A DNA stretch of 64,000 bases from Mytilus edulis (GCF_963676685.1 NC_092346.1:78011821-78075820); one strand, 5' to 3'. Positions 37,801 through 49,015 are shown, counted from the stretch's first letter. A program made the numbers and translations. Notes: generated by a model not told the origin, from the letters alone.

Positions 37801-39380
37801 TGTTTTTGCGGTCGTATAAAAAAACCAATTAGTTACAGAAATATAAAAATAACAATATGTTACAGAAGATATAAAACAAATGTTGTTGTTATCAAACATT
37901 GGAATAACAATGATCATGATGATATTTCAGAATAATTTAATTTTGGATGTAACGTGTCTTCTGATTGGCTGACGTTATTTTGTTATGAGCCCATAGACAT
38001 AATTTAGTCATGTGACCGTGACGTCATCAACGTTTTATCATGGTTTTCTACGGTTTAAAATGGAATTTAGAATTAAATTATAAGAAATGACTGTAAATAC
38101 TTTTTCTGTCTATTCGAAATAACATAAAAAATGTGGTGCACACTGTTAAATAACCCGCTACACGCGTTATTTAGTGTGCACCAAATTTTTTATGTTATTT
38201 CTTCATAGACAGAAAAATATTACAGTCATTCCTTAAATATTTCTCCATTCACATTGACTTTATATTTTTGTATCTTTATGAACTGCTTTCATTCACTTCA
38301 CTAACTAGCCAACACCATTATTCAGATGTAACAGTTGTACAATAAACATGATAAAAGTAGCACAATGCATTTATTATGGTTTTGAATATGCATGACACAA
38401 TTTTAAATCTGGATCATAAGCAAATAACATTTAATCAAAAGTGGGTTGATTGAATGGCTAAAATAACATGATATTCAGTGGTTGTCGTTTGTTGCTGTGT
38501 TGCATAATTTGTTTTTCATTCATTTTTTTTGGGGGGACATTAATAGGCCATTATTTACTTGTTTGAACTGTTTTACATTTATGAATTCTGGGCCCTTTTA
38601 AGCTGACTGTGCGCTATGGGCTTTGCTCATTGTTGAAGGCTGTGTGGTAACCTATTGTTGTTAATTTCTATGTCATTTGGTCTCTTGTGGAGAGTTGTCT
38701 CATTTGCAATCATATCACATCTTCTATTTCATATTTTGAATATTGTCAAAAGTTTACAGTTGTCATCATCTTATTTAGAATATAATGTTTCTCATTTTAA
38801 TAAAAGATTGGAAAGTATTTCTCACCTTACTTTTTCATAAACTTATCATTGTTATTATTATTTTTTTCTTTACTGAATTGGAAGTATCCAACCAACATCT
38901 ATATCTAGCTATCTGTGATAGAGTACATGGTGCTGTCAAAATTATTTCCTTGTTCAAGTAATTTGCAATTATCTTGGTAGCTGAGCTGTGCATGTTTGTA
39001 TTTCATACAACATGTGCCTACATTTATAGATATGTAAATGGATCAACCCCATCACAATTTGTGAATGTACCAAGTTGGATCATGCATTGTTATTTGTGAA
39101 TGTACCAAGTTGGATCATGCATTGTTATTTGTGAATGTACCAAGTTGGATCATGCATTGTTTGAACTTTGGTTTTTCTGGAGGAGTCATATGTAGATGGT
39201 TGATGTTGTCAACTTGTCTGTTGCACTGTTCAGTATTTTAAGTGATTCAGACCTATACAATTTATATACATTTGTCATACCAATATCAACAGCAAAGTGA
39301 CAGGCATTCTGTAAATTTCTAAACACATCCTCCGTTGGAAGGTCGATGCTAGTAGCATATCTCTTATCTGTAGAACTCAT
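22843..39380 (-). CDS. PANK4: PANK4: pantothenate kinase-fold / 4'-phosphopantetheine phosphatase, 16 exons
   Basis: Exons in gene order: 39281-39380, 36455-36522, 35052-35275, 34299-34482, 33824-33916, 33038-33197, 32243-32430, 30697-30778, 29459-29553, 28282-28437, 27273-27382, 26662-26749, 25824-26028, 25560-25714, 24284-24453, 22843-23074. Every intron is GT-AG and all phases join, giving 769 aa (human PANK4 is about 773). Residues 1 to ~360 are a PanK fold with '[11 protein letters not shown]', '[11 protein letters not shown]' and '[14 protein letters not shown]'. About 490-769 is the DUF89 metal-dependent phosphatase, with Asp613-Asn614 in '[16 protein letters not shown]' and Asp649 in 'PALNDV'. 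In mammals PANK4 dephosphorylates 4'-phosphopantetheine and related metabolites and so restrains cytosolic CoA synthesis. Unlike human PANK4, Glu137 and Arg201 of the kinase site are present. Exon 11 has alternative in-frame ends (27-bp array). The chosen ATG (39378-39380) matches the family N-terminus; a 5' UTR exon may lie upstream. Confidence 0.95.
24005..24130 (-). repeat. Family A repeat fragment in PANK4 intron 15
   Basis: 'aaattgagaatgga', 'gcctccaatgggttttcaac' and 'aggaaatcccacatccagag' match the reverse complement of the 3' half of the full copy at 17400-17735. Non-coding. Confidence 0.6.
24711..24868. mobile_element. 158-bp imperfect palindrome in PANK4 intron 14
   Basis: Outer ends 'gattcttaca' and 'tgtaagaatc'. 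The arms pair through 'tggattat', 'ggatttatccaat' and 'aagtcc' towards the core 'ctcggcgag'. Same architecture as the palindromes at 13294-13436 and 38087-38230, but a different sequence. Confidence 0.55.
27092..27290 (-). repeat. 27-bp tandem array duplicating PANK4 exon 11 end and its 5' splice site
   Basis: Seven units each carry CCTTG|GTATAG on the minus strand, giving possible exon ends at 27273, 27243, 27216, 27189, 27162, 27135 and 27108. The spacing is 27 bp, except 30 bp for the first. All leave phase 2, which fits exon 12 starting at 26749. The unit encodes LNDNPWYSI in frame, so use of a later donor would add 9 residues per unit (10 for the first). If none is used, a stop follows shortly after the array. 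Confidence 0.9.
30436..30680 (+). mobile_element. tRNA-derived SINE in PANK4 intron 8
   Basis: A tRNA-like head has a box A-like 'tggcccagtggtctaag' and a box B-like 'gcgagttcgaaca', the internal RNA polymerase III promoter layout. A body follows ('ggttgtggttttctatgggc', 'ggcttccgccacaaataaaa') and the tail 'agtggcgttaaaacacc' ends in an A-rich stretch. This 3' body is a type I know from mollusc SINEs. It lies opposite to PANK4, and its A-rich end is about 17 bp from the exon 8 donor. 'accttc' occurs at both edges, a possible target duplication. Confidence 0.75.
32575..32835 (+). repeat. Family A repeat copy in PANK4 intron 6
   Basis: Starts at 'tcccaagtcaggagcctctg' and ends at 'ccctatttccattctaaatt', colinear with the copy at 17400-17735 but lacking its first ~70 bp. 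It contains the signature 'gttgtctgctcttcggtcgg'. Confidence 0.7.
33626..33714. repeat. 27-bp minisatellite (3.3 copies) in PANK4 intron 5
   Basis: Units start at 33626, 33653, 33680 and 33707, each beginning 'tctgatggtttaagtgtgat'. The array lies about 110 bp downstream of the exon 5 donor on the gene strand. Its period equals the exon 11 array but the sequence is unrelated. Confidence 0.85.
34567..34870 (-). repeat. Family A and family C repeat fragments in PANK4 intron 3
   Basis: About 34567-34690 is a minus-orientation family A piece ('gagaatgaaatggggaat', 'gccactaatgggtctgcaac'). About 34795-34870 matches the start of the repeat at 40310-40545 ('gaaagataccaaagggata'). The ORFs over them are not protein-like. 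Confidence 0.55.
35706..35733. repeat. (ATTC)n microsatellite in PANK4 intron 2
   Basis: About seven tandem 'attc' units between exons 2 and 3 of PANK4. No function is implied. Confidence 0.85.
36830..37740. repeat. ~165-bp tandem repeat in PANK4 intron 1, split by a SINE
   Basis: Three diverged units at about 36835-37255 share 'ttgtggtatggaaccttg'-like words, 'caagttattatc' and 'ttggcccctttt'. A fourth follows at about 37600-37740 ('ttccttttgtggtattgaat'). Between units three and four lies the SINE at 37258-37593. The tail at about 37740-37830 has a further repeat word ('gcagacgacgacaacatcat'). Confidence 0.6.
37258..37593 (-). mobile_element. tRNA-derived SINE
   Basis: Read on the minus strand, it starts 'ggagagccatggtgtagtgg' (box A region) and contains 'ctggatcgattcctg' (box B region). 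The body has 'ctggctgacccatgtta' and 'ttgcacgtaaaagacaccct', and it ends A-rich ('aaataaatatgttta'). Flanks resemble each other ('ttttgggcccct' and 'tttttggcccct'), which fits a target-site duplication inside the host tandem repeat. It has the same orientation as PANK4. The 89-112-codon frames over it are chance. Confidence 0.75.
38087..38230. mobile_element. 144-bp near-perfect palindrome in PANK4 intron 1
   Basis: Outer ends 'atgactgtaa' and 'ttacagtcat'. The arms pair through 'tttttctgtct', 'aaataacataaaaaat' and 'tggtgcacac' towards the core 'cccgctacacgcg'. It should fold into a ~65-bp hairpin. Confidence 0.65.
38590..38735 (+). repeat. Mussel repeat family B fragment
   Basis: Shares 'tgggctttgctcattgttga', 'ttggtctcttgtggagagtt' and 'gcaatcatatcacatcttct' with the longer copy at 61625-61905. 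Non-coding; it lies in PANK4 intron 1. Confidence 0.65.
39058..39162. repeat. 35-bp minisatellite, three copies
   Basis: Units begin with 'gtgaatgtaccaagttggat' at 39061, 39096 and 39131 and are practically identical. It lies in PANK4 intron 1, just over 100 bp from the exon 1 donor. Confidence 0.9.
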
Positions 39381-40309
39381 CCTTGGTCGTCAACACCATA
39401 CAATATGTGTTAACACAGACTACCTATAAATGATTGATTACACTGTTTAGTGTTTGAAAATAATCAAATTAAAGGTGTACAGATCATCTAAAATTGGATG
39501 TTTGGCAAAAACAAAATCATGAGATACATGTATGTACTATGCTGTTTTAATATTTAACAATCACACCAAACAAGAATTTAAACTTACCCAAACCTGAAAA
39601 ATTATTTTGACTCCAAGCTGTCAAGTTTTTACTCGTAAATGTAACATGCTTATTGGAAAAGAAACAGAACTCATTAAAAAGTCTTTGGTTAGATGAGGCT
39701 TGATGTGCATTGATGTCTACCGATATGACATATTCCATGTCATCTCTTTTTTGCAATCTAAATTTTTTTTTAAGTTACCAATACAAGGAAGAGCAAACTT
39801 ATATGCATAAGAAAGATATACTTTCTAAGTGGACAACATGTATAGACAAATATGTTGATTGTTGAAAAGATTTTAAAATAAAGTCATATGAAATATTGTT
39901 GATTAATGGTTTTTAATGAATGAACTGACTTTGAATAAGTTAACATTCTCATATATCTTATTGTTTTTATAGTTGACACTGTTTTGTTTGAGTTATTGTT
40001 TTTACAGTTGACACTGTTTTGTTTGAGTTATTGCAATGACATTTGAATGAATTGTTTAAATATTGTTATAATACATGTAGGTCTGGAACAAAATAGGGAA
40101 CAAAATAAGGAACAATCATATTTTTGTGATGATTTTCAGAAATTTGTATTTTAAAGGTACCCTTAATATTGATATTTTTTAATAAATGCAAGGATGTATT
40201 ATAAAACGTCCTTGATAAGCCTAAAGAGAATGAACACAGAGCTAATGTACTATATTGGTGAAAGACCAAGGGCGAACATGTAAACAGGGTGAGTCAATTA
40301 AATTATCAT

Positions 40310-40545
40310 AAAAGAGGGACGAAAGATACCAAAGGGATAGTCAAACTCATAAATCTAAAACAAACTGACAACGCCATGGCTAAAAATGAAAAAGACAAAC
40401 AGAAAAACAATAGTAAACATGACACAACATAGAAAACTAAAGAATAAACAACACGAACCCCACCAAAAACTAGGGGTGATCTCAGGTGCTCCGGAAGGGT
40501 AAGCAGTTCCTGCTCCACATGTGACACCCGTCATGTTGCTTATGT
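40310..40545. repeat. Mussel repeat family C
   Basis: Contains 'acgaaagataccaaagggat', 'actgacaacgccatggctaa', 'ctaggggtgatctcaggtgc' and 'agcagttcctgctccacatg'. Related fragments lie at 291-480, 34795-34870 and 44440-44490. I recognise it as very frequent in mussel sequence; non-coding. Confidence 0.65.
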
Positions 40546-40858
40546 GATTAAAAATCCAGTAAATAGTCCAACTGATTGTTAATCTGCTGCACCACTGTCA
40601 TTAGGGAATTGTGGTTAAGTACCTACTGAACAAACTTTATTTCTAGTTTATGATATCCTGCACAAAGACGATCACTAAGACGCTTGATGAATGTTTATAG
40701 TGCAGGGATACGGGTGAGCCCCTCTATCTGGTAAATGACGTCACAAAGGCGCGTATAATTGACGAGTTTTCTCCGGTGACAGATGAACTCGAAAGTGGTC
40801 TATTATCTTTTTTCAGAATGAATAAATGGTTTGCAACTTTATTATCGTCACTATTAAT

Positions 40859-41022
40859 ATACACCTTATCGCTATTTGTCCGCCATTGCTGGAAATCACA
40901 CAGGTTCCCGTAAAATTTTGACGTCATAAAACAAAATGTCTGACGCCACAATGGAAAAGTGATTGTTGTTGACGTCAAAAGTTCAAGCGGACGGGTCAGC
41001 CGGGAATAGCGATAAGGTGTAT
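40859..41022. mobile_element. Small element with 18-bp terminal inverted repeats
   Basis: ATACACCTTATCGCTATT at 40859-40876 is repeated in reverse complement at 41005-41022. About 130 bp of non-coding DNA lie between, with 'gtccgcc'/'gcggac' as a weak inner pair. MITE-like. Confidence 0.55.
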
Positions 41023-41609
41023 TATCAATTAACTATTATCAATTAGAACCAAGTGGCCTAGCTTTAACCCTGTGACATGAATATACCAGCAAAATCTCTA
41101 CTTCTTCAGCTGTCATAGCTGAGGGACATCTCCCTCTGTAAATTTTTCAATTTTTAAAATTGAGCTTTATACTCTTAATCAAAGAGTGGGTGTTTACAGT
41201 TTAGTGGGGTTTTTTTCAAATTCGGGCGACAAAATTTCGGCCTTCAGTCAACATGGTCAATGCTTGTGGAAAGATAAATTCATCAGCAGGGCTTAAATAT
41301 TTGACGATATGCTTGTTAAAACGAATTTTGCAAGTACTGATCAATTGATCAGCTAATTGGGCAAACACATTGTTTCTTACATTTTTTTACTGGACTGTTT
41401 GTTTACAACGGAAGTCAGATAAAGTAATCTCTGGAAAATGCCGGATGGTATACATAATTTCCCGCCAAATATTTTTAAATAATCGGAGTCGGAGAGTCGC
41501 ATTTACATTATTTTTTTTCTTTTTCGTGGTGAAAAGGAGAACTGCATATGTGATTCCCAGATATCATATTTAGAAATTAATCATAAAATTCCTTTATCAT
41601 CGCAGAATT

Positions 41610-44040
41610 TTTTGTATGATCTGCAATGTATAACTTATTGAACTGGGATATTGAAAATTTTACTGATATTTCTTTAACAATGATCAACAATGCATCAATG
41701 ATGATTTTAGCAAAAGCTTCATTCAGGTAGCAAACAAACATGCACCTTTTAAGAAAAGAAAAAATTTACCTAAACAAATACCATATATGAATAAAGAACT
41801 CAAGTAGGCAGTATGGACGAACTTTGGGGAGTGGAGGATATACAAGAAGAGAATGTTATATATATAACAAGGTACAAAAATTCAACAACAAAAAAACTTG
41901 ACTGGGAAGCTCAGTTATAGAGCTCAGAGGAATTTTGTAACCAAATTAAAAAAAAAAACAATCTGTTAACACCTACTTCATTGAAAGATGTTCAAGCGGC
42001 CCTAAGGCAAAATATTTTTGGCCTACGGTTAAACCCTTTCCGTTACGAATAAAGGGTGCGCCAACACCAAAAGACATCATTCTACAAGAAAACATGGCTA
42101 TAGAAACAAACCAGGAAAAAATTTGTGAGACATTTAACAATTTCTTTGTTAATGTAGCGAAGAACATTGGTGGTAACGACATCGCCGTTATCGATGGAAA
42201 ACATCCAAGTATCGGTGCAATCTATTCAATAAAAAATACCAACTTGTCATCATCAGCACTAAATTTTCACCCAGTAAATGAACATTTTGTTTTGAAGCGA
42301 ATAAATAAAATAAATGTAAAACTAGCAAATGTACTGATAGAATATCACCAAACTACTACACTATGCTAAACCTGTAGTTACAAAACCAATAACTGATCTT
42401 GTAAATTTGTCATTGTCTACCTCAGTCTTTCCAGACTCACTCAAAATTGCCCAGGTGACACCGATTCATGAAAAAAACCCAGTGTACTTGAAAATTTTAA
42501 CTCATTTCTTGCAGCATTTAGGGCAGGTTTCGGCTGTCAATCCACTTTACTAAGAATAATTGAGGACTGGAAGAAAGCCTTAGACAATGACAAATACCTT
42601 GCAGCAATTTTAATGGACCTTAGTCATGAAAGCGTTCGATTGCTTACTTCATGATTTATTACTCATGAAGTTAAAACACTATGGTCTGAGTGAATCTGCT
42701 CTCCAATTACTAGATAGTTACTTGACTGGTAGAAAACAATGTGTTAAAATTGGTCAAAGTATGAGTCAAATGCTTGACATTTATAAAGGTGTATCACTAG
42801 GCCCAGTTTTATTTAATATTTTTATAAACGATATTTTTCTCTTTGTAAAAAACTGTGACTTATGTTATTATGCAGATAATAATACCCTTTCAAAATCTAG
42901 ATCTTCTTTGGCATCAGTTATTTTAAAATCCTTGGAGGAAGATATAGTGGTTCACTAATCTCATGGTTCTCACAAAATAAAATGCAGGCTAATCCAGAAA
43001 AATTTCAAGCCATAGCAATTGGTAATGAAACACACAAAACATCATAGTCTAACTTAAATGGAAACAATATCAAATGCGATGACAAACTACTTGGAGTAAC
43101 CATTGATTTTAAGCTTGACTTTAACCAACACATATCTAATATACTAGTATGCAAAAAAGCAGCCAGACAGTTAAATGTTCTGAAAAGAATTGGATCACAC
43201 TTGAACAAACAGGCAAAAATGACAATTTACTATTCTTTCATCATGTCAAACTTAAGTTACTGTCCACTCACATGACATTTTTGTAGCGAGCGCAACACCA
43301 AAATGATTGAAAAACTGCAAGAACGACCGCTCAATAAATCATATGAACAACTACTTGAACAATCTAAATTACCAACTCTTAAATCAGACGCATGAGAACC
43401 ATGGCATTAGAAACTTACAAAATTTTGACAAAATCCAGTCCTGAGTTTTTACACAATATATTAAATTTTAAAGATAACTCATATAATTTTAGATTTAAAC
43501 TCACAGTTGATTTACCACAACCAAGAACTACAAGGTATGGCAAAAGGAGTTTTAGCTTTGAGGCAGCAAAGTTGTGGAACTCCCTGCCTAACCATGCACG
43601 GAGCCTCTCAACTTTGGAACAGTTCAAACATTTTATTTCTTCATGGTGTTCTTCAGAAAACTGCTTCTGTAGCTCATGTAGACAGTCATTAACTTTGCTG
43701 TTCTCAGAGCTGGAATCTTCTGGCCCTGTGTTCTCTTTATTGTTTGCTTTTATTTTTATTTATTTGCTTAGCTTATGTCATTGTGCCAGTTAAAGCAAAA
43801 TTTGCTTTTCCTTTCTTTAAGCTTGCTTGCTTTGATTTATGCATGTTTGCTTAGCTATTATATTATGCATGTGTTTTATTTGTATGTGTAGTTTGTCAAA
43901 TGTGCTGATAATTTGTAATTTGTTGTTTGTTTTAAATATCAAGTCGGTTATAAGAGCTCTATACAGAGCTCATGTTTACCTTGTTGAATTATACATATCA
44001 TGCCCGATTCTAAATAAAATTTACTTTACTTTACTACTAC
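41610..44040 (+). mobile_element. Decayed jockey/CR1-like LINE
   Basis: Frames change repeatedly but the order is that of a LINE pol. A pre-RT segment ('HAPFKKRKN', 'PYMNKELK') leads to 'FNNFFVNVAKNIG' near 42130 and a fragment ending 'QVTPIHEKNP'. Then comes a gap where the next RT motifs should be, then 'FRAGFGCQSTLLRIIEDWKKALDN'-type sequence near 42520, 'AFDCLLHDLLLMKL', 'GVSLGPVLFNIFINDI', and YADN where YADD is expected. A C-terminal domain 'SFSFEAAKLWNSLP' lies near 43550. The 3' end has AATAAA near 44013 followed by a (TTTAC)n-type tail. Confidence 0.8.
42094..43793 (+). pseudogene. Broken LINE reverse transcriptase
   Basis: Three open pieces remain (42094-42369, 42626-42958, 43392-43793), separated by stops, frameshifts and an internal deletion near 42480 that removed the 'NYRPIS'-type region. 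The catalytic motif reads CYYADN at about 42866, so the second catalytic Asp is replaced by Asn. No activity is expected. The C-terminal piece is the best preserved. Confidence 0.8.
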
Positions 44041-44273
44041 TTACTACACTTGCAACAGTTGGGATTTACTATTTTCAATCCCTTTTATTGCAATATATGT
44101 TATTTGCTGTGAACGACACTAAGTTAAACTTTTGTCACTTGTATGTTTGTTTCTCTGCATCAAGTACGAGGAGATTTGCGATAGCTATTAAGTCCGCGAT
44201 TCTATAGAGAATAGTCTTTTTGTGCCTTTTGCGGCTAAACAACCAAAACATATATAGTTACAGTTACGACAAC

Positions 44274-44399
44274 AAACCCAAACAACTGAGAAGTAAACCC
44301 AAACAACTGAGAAGTAAACCCAAACAACTGAGAAGTAAACCCAAACAACTGAGAAGTAAACCCAAACAACTGAGAAGTAAACCCAAACAACTGAGAAGT
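44274..44399. repeat. 21-bp minisatellite, six copies
   Basis: Unit 'aaacccaaacaactgagaag' plus t, repeated six times without change. Because 21 is a multiple of three, both strands show open seven-residue repeat frames (for example KPKQLRS). These are by-products, not genes. Confidence 0.95.
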
Positions 44400-44499
44400 C
44401 GCGGGCTGACTTTATGAGGCTTATAATATACAAAGATTCTCCGAAGCGTCAGCAGTTCCTGCTCGTCTTGTGGCACCCATCATGATGTTACTCAATTTA

Positions 44500-47400
44500 C
44501 AAGCTATAGTTCCAGAACGCCCAAAGCTAAATCATTGAAAGCCAACGATGATATGAACCGAAACAGATGAAGAGCCGCTATATAAACAAAAAGGACAAAT
44601 TGCCAAATCTATCTACGGTCAACTTTTCCTGAGGGAGTTAAAACCTTAGTTTTTAATCATTTTAAATTTTATCAACGGGCAATTTTAGAAATGTTTGTTA
44701 TAAATCATGTCAGTACCAAAGTACTTATAACTACTGGGTTCTTGATACCATCGAGGACTGATAGTCCACCAGCAGATGTATCGACACACTACCTTTAAAA
44801 ATGAAAACAACACGTTATAGCATATCAGTATGATACTATAAAATGTTCAAATCGTGATGACGATATCAAAATTACATTGGATGGCTTATCTTTTACACTG
44901 GAAATCAAAAAGTCCAAAAGCGTTCTTGTTATCAGGATCAATATCGCAGTGAAACTAACAATAATAGGAAAAAAACGCAATCACTGGAATATCATACCAA
45001 TATGGATATATTTCATTTATGAAGGTGCTGATAAAATGTTGCTTCAAAGAAATGGAAATTTCACAATGGGAAAGTTGAAATCCCCTCTTTTGTCGTAAAT
45101 TTTAGGTTTCTACCAATCGACCAGAACTGTTAATTTAGAAATGACAAGATATATTTAGCATGCATAAACTATCTGTAAACAGCTTCATTCCATTATTTAA
45201 AAGGAAGCTTTTTTTCTCATGTATTTCAATCTGTCTTTAAGTGTAAAACGAGGAATATGTATGCAAAGGGGAGAGATCATTGAATGTCACGGTTTTCTAT
45301 TACACGAGGAAAGGGGTTAGTTTGTGTGTACTGCAACAGTTCTTCAATTTTTGTAGTCACACTGCCATGCATAGAGTCTGGGAAAGTTCTCAGTAATTTT
45401 GGATCCCGATATTGTTTTCCGATATAAAAGATATTAATAATTCGACAAGATTCGTGGAGCATTTCCCCTACCCCTCAATATAAGTCTATAAGAACACCTA
45501 CGTATAGTTTACGCATCCAGTGTAGACATTGAAGATCACTTTCTTCATATTTGGTTGGAATTCCAAAAGAATATAATTTGTCCAGGATTTCCCTTTAGTA
45601 AGTGTTTTTGGAATATATGGTGGGTTTCATGACACGCAATATTGATTAAACATCAAAATTTCGACTTTCTCCACAAAAGGCAGTTTTTAGTGGTTATACA
45701 TATTATACATTTAGTTTGGGGGATGGAGTGTTAAAGTAAGTTATACTATATATAATCAATAACAGCCACAAATCAATAATGTCAGTAAACAACTCCATCA
45801 AAGACTACTGAACTGCACCCGTCACACCTGGTACCAACTGTTATCTTATTTATCTCACTTCCAACCCCATGTGACACTTAATTATAGGTAACAATACATG
45901 TTTGTTGCTTTGATTAACATTCATTAATTATTTATCCAATAGTACTGCATTTTTCATGTGAACTTACAATATACCTGCCAAAGAAACCAATACAACTTGA
46001 TTTTTTTACTTCGATGCTGATGTGGAATTTTGTATGCGAAAAAGTAGGATAAAGTCAAATACAATGGCACCAACAAATAATTTCCATGCAGGTAAGTTAG
46101 AGGCAAGATATATTGAAAACAGTAACAATTATCTTTTGGCATTCTCAAAAAATAATTTGACGCAGGATAAAACTAACGGGAAGTTTTTTCATTAATTATA
46201 CATGTATGTTTCGTTTAGCTAGGTTTTGAATTGCGTTTATTTATGAAAAGTAAGTACTACGTACGTCTCGTATTTATTTGTTTATTTATTGTGTGTTTGC
46301 TAAAAACAAATAATTATCTCGTAATAAATATTATAAATAACTTTCGTTATATGTAAACGTTGGTATAATGCATTTCAATATTAAAATGAATAATACGATT
46401 ATTGGGGGATTTATCATATTTTTTTTGTCACGATTTATATTTTACTGGGTTTACCAAGTAGGTCTACCCATAGAAGTGTTATTTTATACTTCCATGGTCT
46501 ACCAGATATTTCGACGTTATTGTCATTTACATATTCGTTTACATCATGGATTTAAGCAGGTCCGTTTGAAGTTGCCTATGCTGATAATTCCAATCGGTTA
46601 TCTATTTGACATCCATACCTGGTATTTACTTAATTTTTCCAAATAGTTTTCCAAAAACCTTTATTTCACCATGGTTACGTAAATACATTCATAGCAACGA
46701 AGATTTCATTATCGATTAAGTCGAATCAAGCATCATTAGCATGTTATAATAACTTGAATACGACCACTGTGAAAGAGTACGTTGTTTGTTAATTTAGTAA
46801 GAAATCTATAAAGACTCTTAGATTGTCACGAAAGTTGACAATTCATTACCGGTGTTTTCAATGTAAAAATGAGTGCGTCTAACATTTTTTGTATATTTCT
46901 TGATATTTTTGTTTTATGGTTTTATTAATAATTTCATAATATTTGTTTTTGAGGGAGGGCGTGTAAGGGTGTGTTTATTTCAAAGTGCATGTTTGCCGGT
47001 TATCTTAATTGATTTCATCTCAAATCTCGCAATTTTCATTTATGTGGGTAACCATTATGGTAAAAACTAAATTATTCAAATGCCCCAAAAAGCGCAACCC
47101 AGGGCCGACCGTGCAAGGGCTGTATAGGCTAGCCAGTCAAGGACGTTAACAGGGGAATTAAGTAAACACCCTACATTTTTTTTGGATAATAAGGAAAACA
47201 TTGTAAAGGGACTAACTTAATTTCCCTCTTTCTCTGTCATGGAAAAGAAACTATAATGAGTAACATGAGACGAGGTCTTGTTTATTGTTATCCGTCTTTT
47301 TTACGAATGAATCGGATGTTATTTTTGTGTGGACTACTGTCACAGTATTTTTGGTGATATTCCTGTGATTCTTTCAATATGTATCCATAAACTCCTAGTT

Positions 47401-47930
47401 TGAAATATTCCATTTTAATTTTAATCGCAAGAGAAGTGACAGTTCATGTACTATTGATCAAGATATACCAGATAACCTGTTGAAATCTGTGATTATACCG
47501 TAGCATCATGACGGCTGGTTCGGCGTATGTTTTGTACCATCAAGTCAAAGATCAATAACTTATTTTCAAACCCTTAATATTTGATTATGACTGATGAGCA
47601 TGAGCAAACAGGTGTGTTTTTTTCCCTCAAACATTTTAACCAAAAAAGCTACAAGAGCATCTGTTACACTGTTATCGGTAGTTTTGTTCGAGTTTGATAA
47701 AAATGCCAAATTTTCCCCAAAAAGTTTGAAGAAAACATATTTTTTAATTCTTCGATCAAGCTTATATAAGGTCCTATTTCTATCAGAGAAACATCAGGTT
47801 TTTTTTTTAATAAAACGTAGTGATATATACCAGTATCATTTATAACATATTCCAATAAAAAAAAGAACACTGTTACATATATAAGCACGCCTTTTACGAA
47901 TTTAAGTATGTTAATGCGAAGGTGTGGTTA
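44500..47930. other. No gene confidently recognised
   Basis: AT-rich, with no domain-bearing frame. One minus-strand frame at 45277-45462 (61 codons, ATG to TGA) has a protein-like composition and could be a small or terminal exon, but it matches nothing I know and has no clear splice partner. The hydrophobic frame at 46368-46646 looks like AT-rich chance. Confidence 0.4.
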
Positions 47931-48668
47931 TGTTCCAGACCGTATGCGTACTTTTTCAAAATACTCATACGGTCGGACCGTACCCGTACGGTCTGACTAA
48001 TATTAAGAAGTTGTCAAAGTTAATTAGATCCATATAACAGATCAATATAACTTAACTCTCAAATAGATACAAAAAAGTAAAAAAAAAAAAAACAACAATA
48101 TATTTTAATGATTTAAAAAATTCACGCTAATTGAATCTGTTAATCTCTCGTATTTCACATGTCGATCACTCAGTAAAATAATTGAACTATGATCACTAAA
48201 ATTGAAAATATCGGAAGTAAATATAATGTGGGAGGACAATTGTTTTAGAATATTTAGCAACTTTACCAAAAAATATTTTTGCTAAGGAACATACACGAAC
48301 TGCAAAAATGTAAATGTAAAAAATATTAGTACGTTACAAGCAAGTGTAACATTGGTTGAGAGTACCAAAATTAGGATCAAGATATACAATTACTGAAACA
48401 AATATTTAATTTCAATTGTTCATTTGTTCATTTTATCCGTGTAATTGTAATAATATTAAATTAGTAAATCTGAAAATAAACATTTTAATTAATGTTAATT
48501 TTTTAAAATTTAACCAATATGATCTAATAACATGTATGGTCAGCTCGTACTGGACCATACGCGTATACTTATACGGTCCGACCGTACGCGTATGGTCGGA
48601 CCGTACGAGTATACGTATACGGTCCGGACCGTACGCGTACGGTCCAAATACTCATATGGTCTGGAACA
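47931..48668. mobile_element. 738-bp inverted-repeat element with CG-rich palindromic words
   Basis: Ends TGTTCCAGACCGTATG and, inverted, TGTTCCAGACCATATG. Just inside both ends lie clusters of variants of 'cgtacggtccgaccgtac' (47938-47996 and 48550-48655), themselves self-complementary and far richer in CpG than the surroundings. The centre is ordinary AT-rich DNA. No ORF of note; a non-autonomous DNA element is the likely explanation. Confidence 0.55.
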
Positions 48669-49015
48669 GTTGTATATATGATTTATAGAAATATAAATGG
48701 TAGAGGAAACATGTCAAAGGTTAACCAATTGAACCTATTTGTGTTTTTAATTAATTAAATATGTCAATCAAATTGTGACAAGCTTACTATACAAAACGTT
48801 TCTTAGTTAAAAAAAAAATTAAACACATGCAAAATTTAATGTTTTCAGTAGATTTGTATTTCAGATATCAAGCAGTTTGGGCGTTTTTCACTGAAGCTCC
48901 GTATTTACTCCCTACGCTTTCCGAATTTTCCGGACGTACAATGTAGTATTTAAACATTTCTCTTATGGTTCATGACCCGTACATTTGATTTACAAGGTTT
49001 GTGTTTCTCTTTTAT

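Noticed and set aside
39547-39756. 70-codon minus-strand frame upstream of PANK4 exon 1, ending at a good donor (TTGG|GTAAGT)
   Set aside because: Joining it to an acceptor before exon 1 gives a stop codon, so it is at most a 5' UTR exon and cannot extend the protein.
44188-44433. Repeat-protein-like frames on both strands ('FSVVWVY', 'KPKQLRS')
   Set aside because: They come from a six-copy 21-bp minisatellite, whose length is a multiple of three so all frames stay open. There is no start, domain or context.
45277-45462. 61-codon minus-strand frame with protein-like composition ('FPDSMHGSVTTKIEELLQYT')
   Set aside because: Could be a small terminal exon, but no acceptor, partner exon or family could be named. 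Noted only in the regional entry.
46368-46646. 92-codon hydrophobic frame that could be a membrane protein
   Set aside because: AT-rich DNA readily gives Phe/Ile/Leu-rich frames. No family match, splice signals or neighbours support it.
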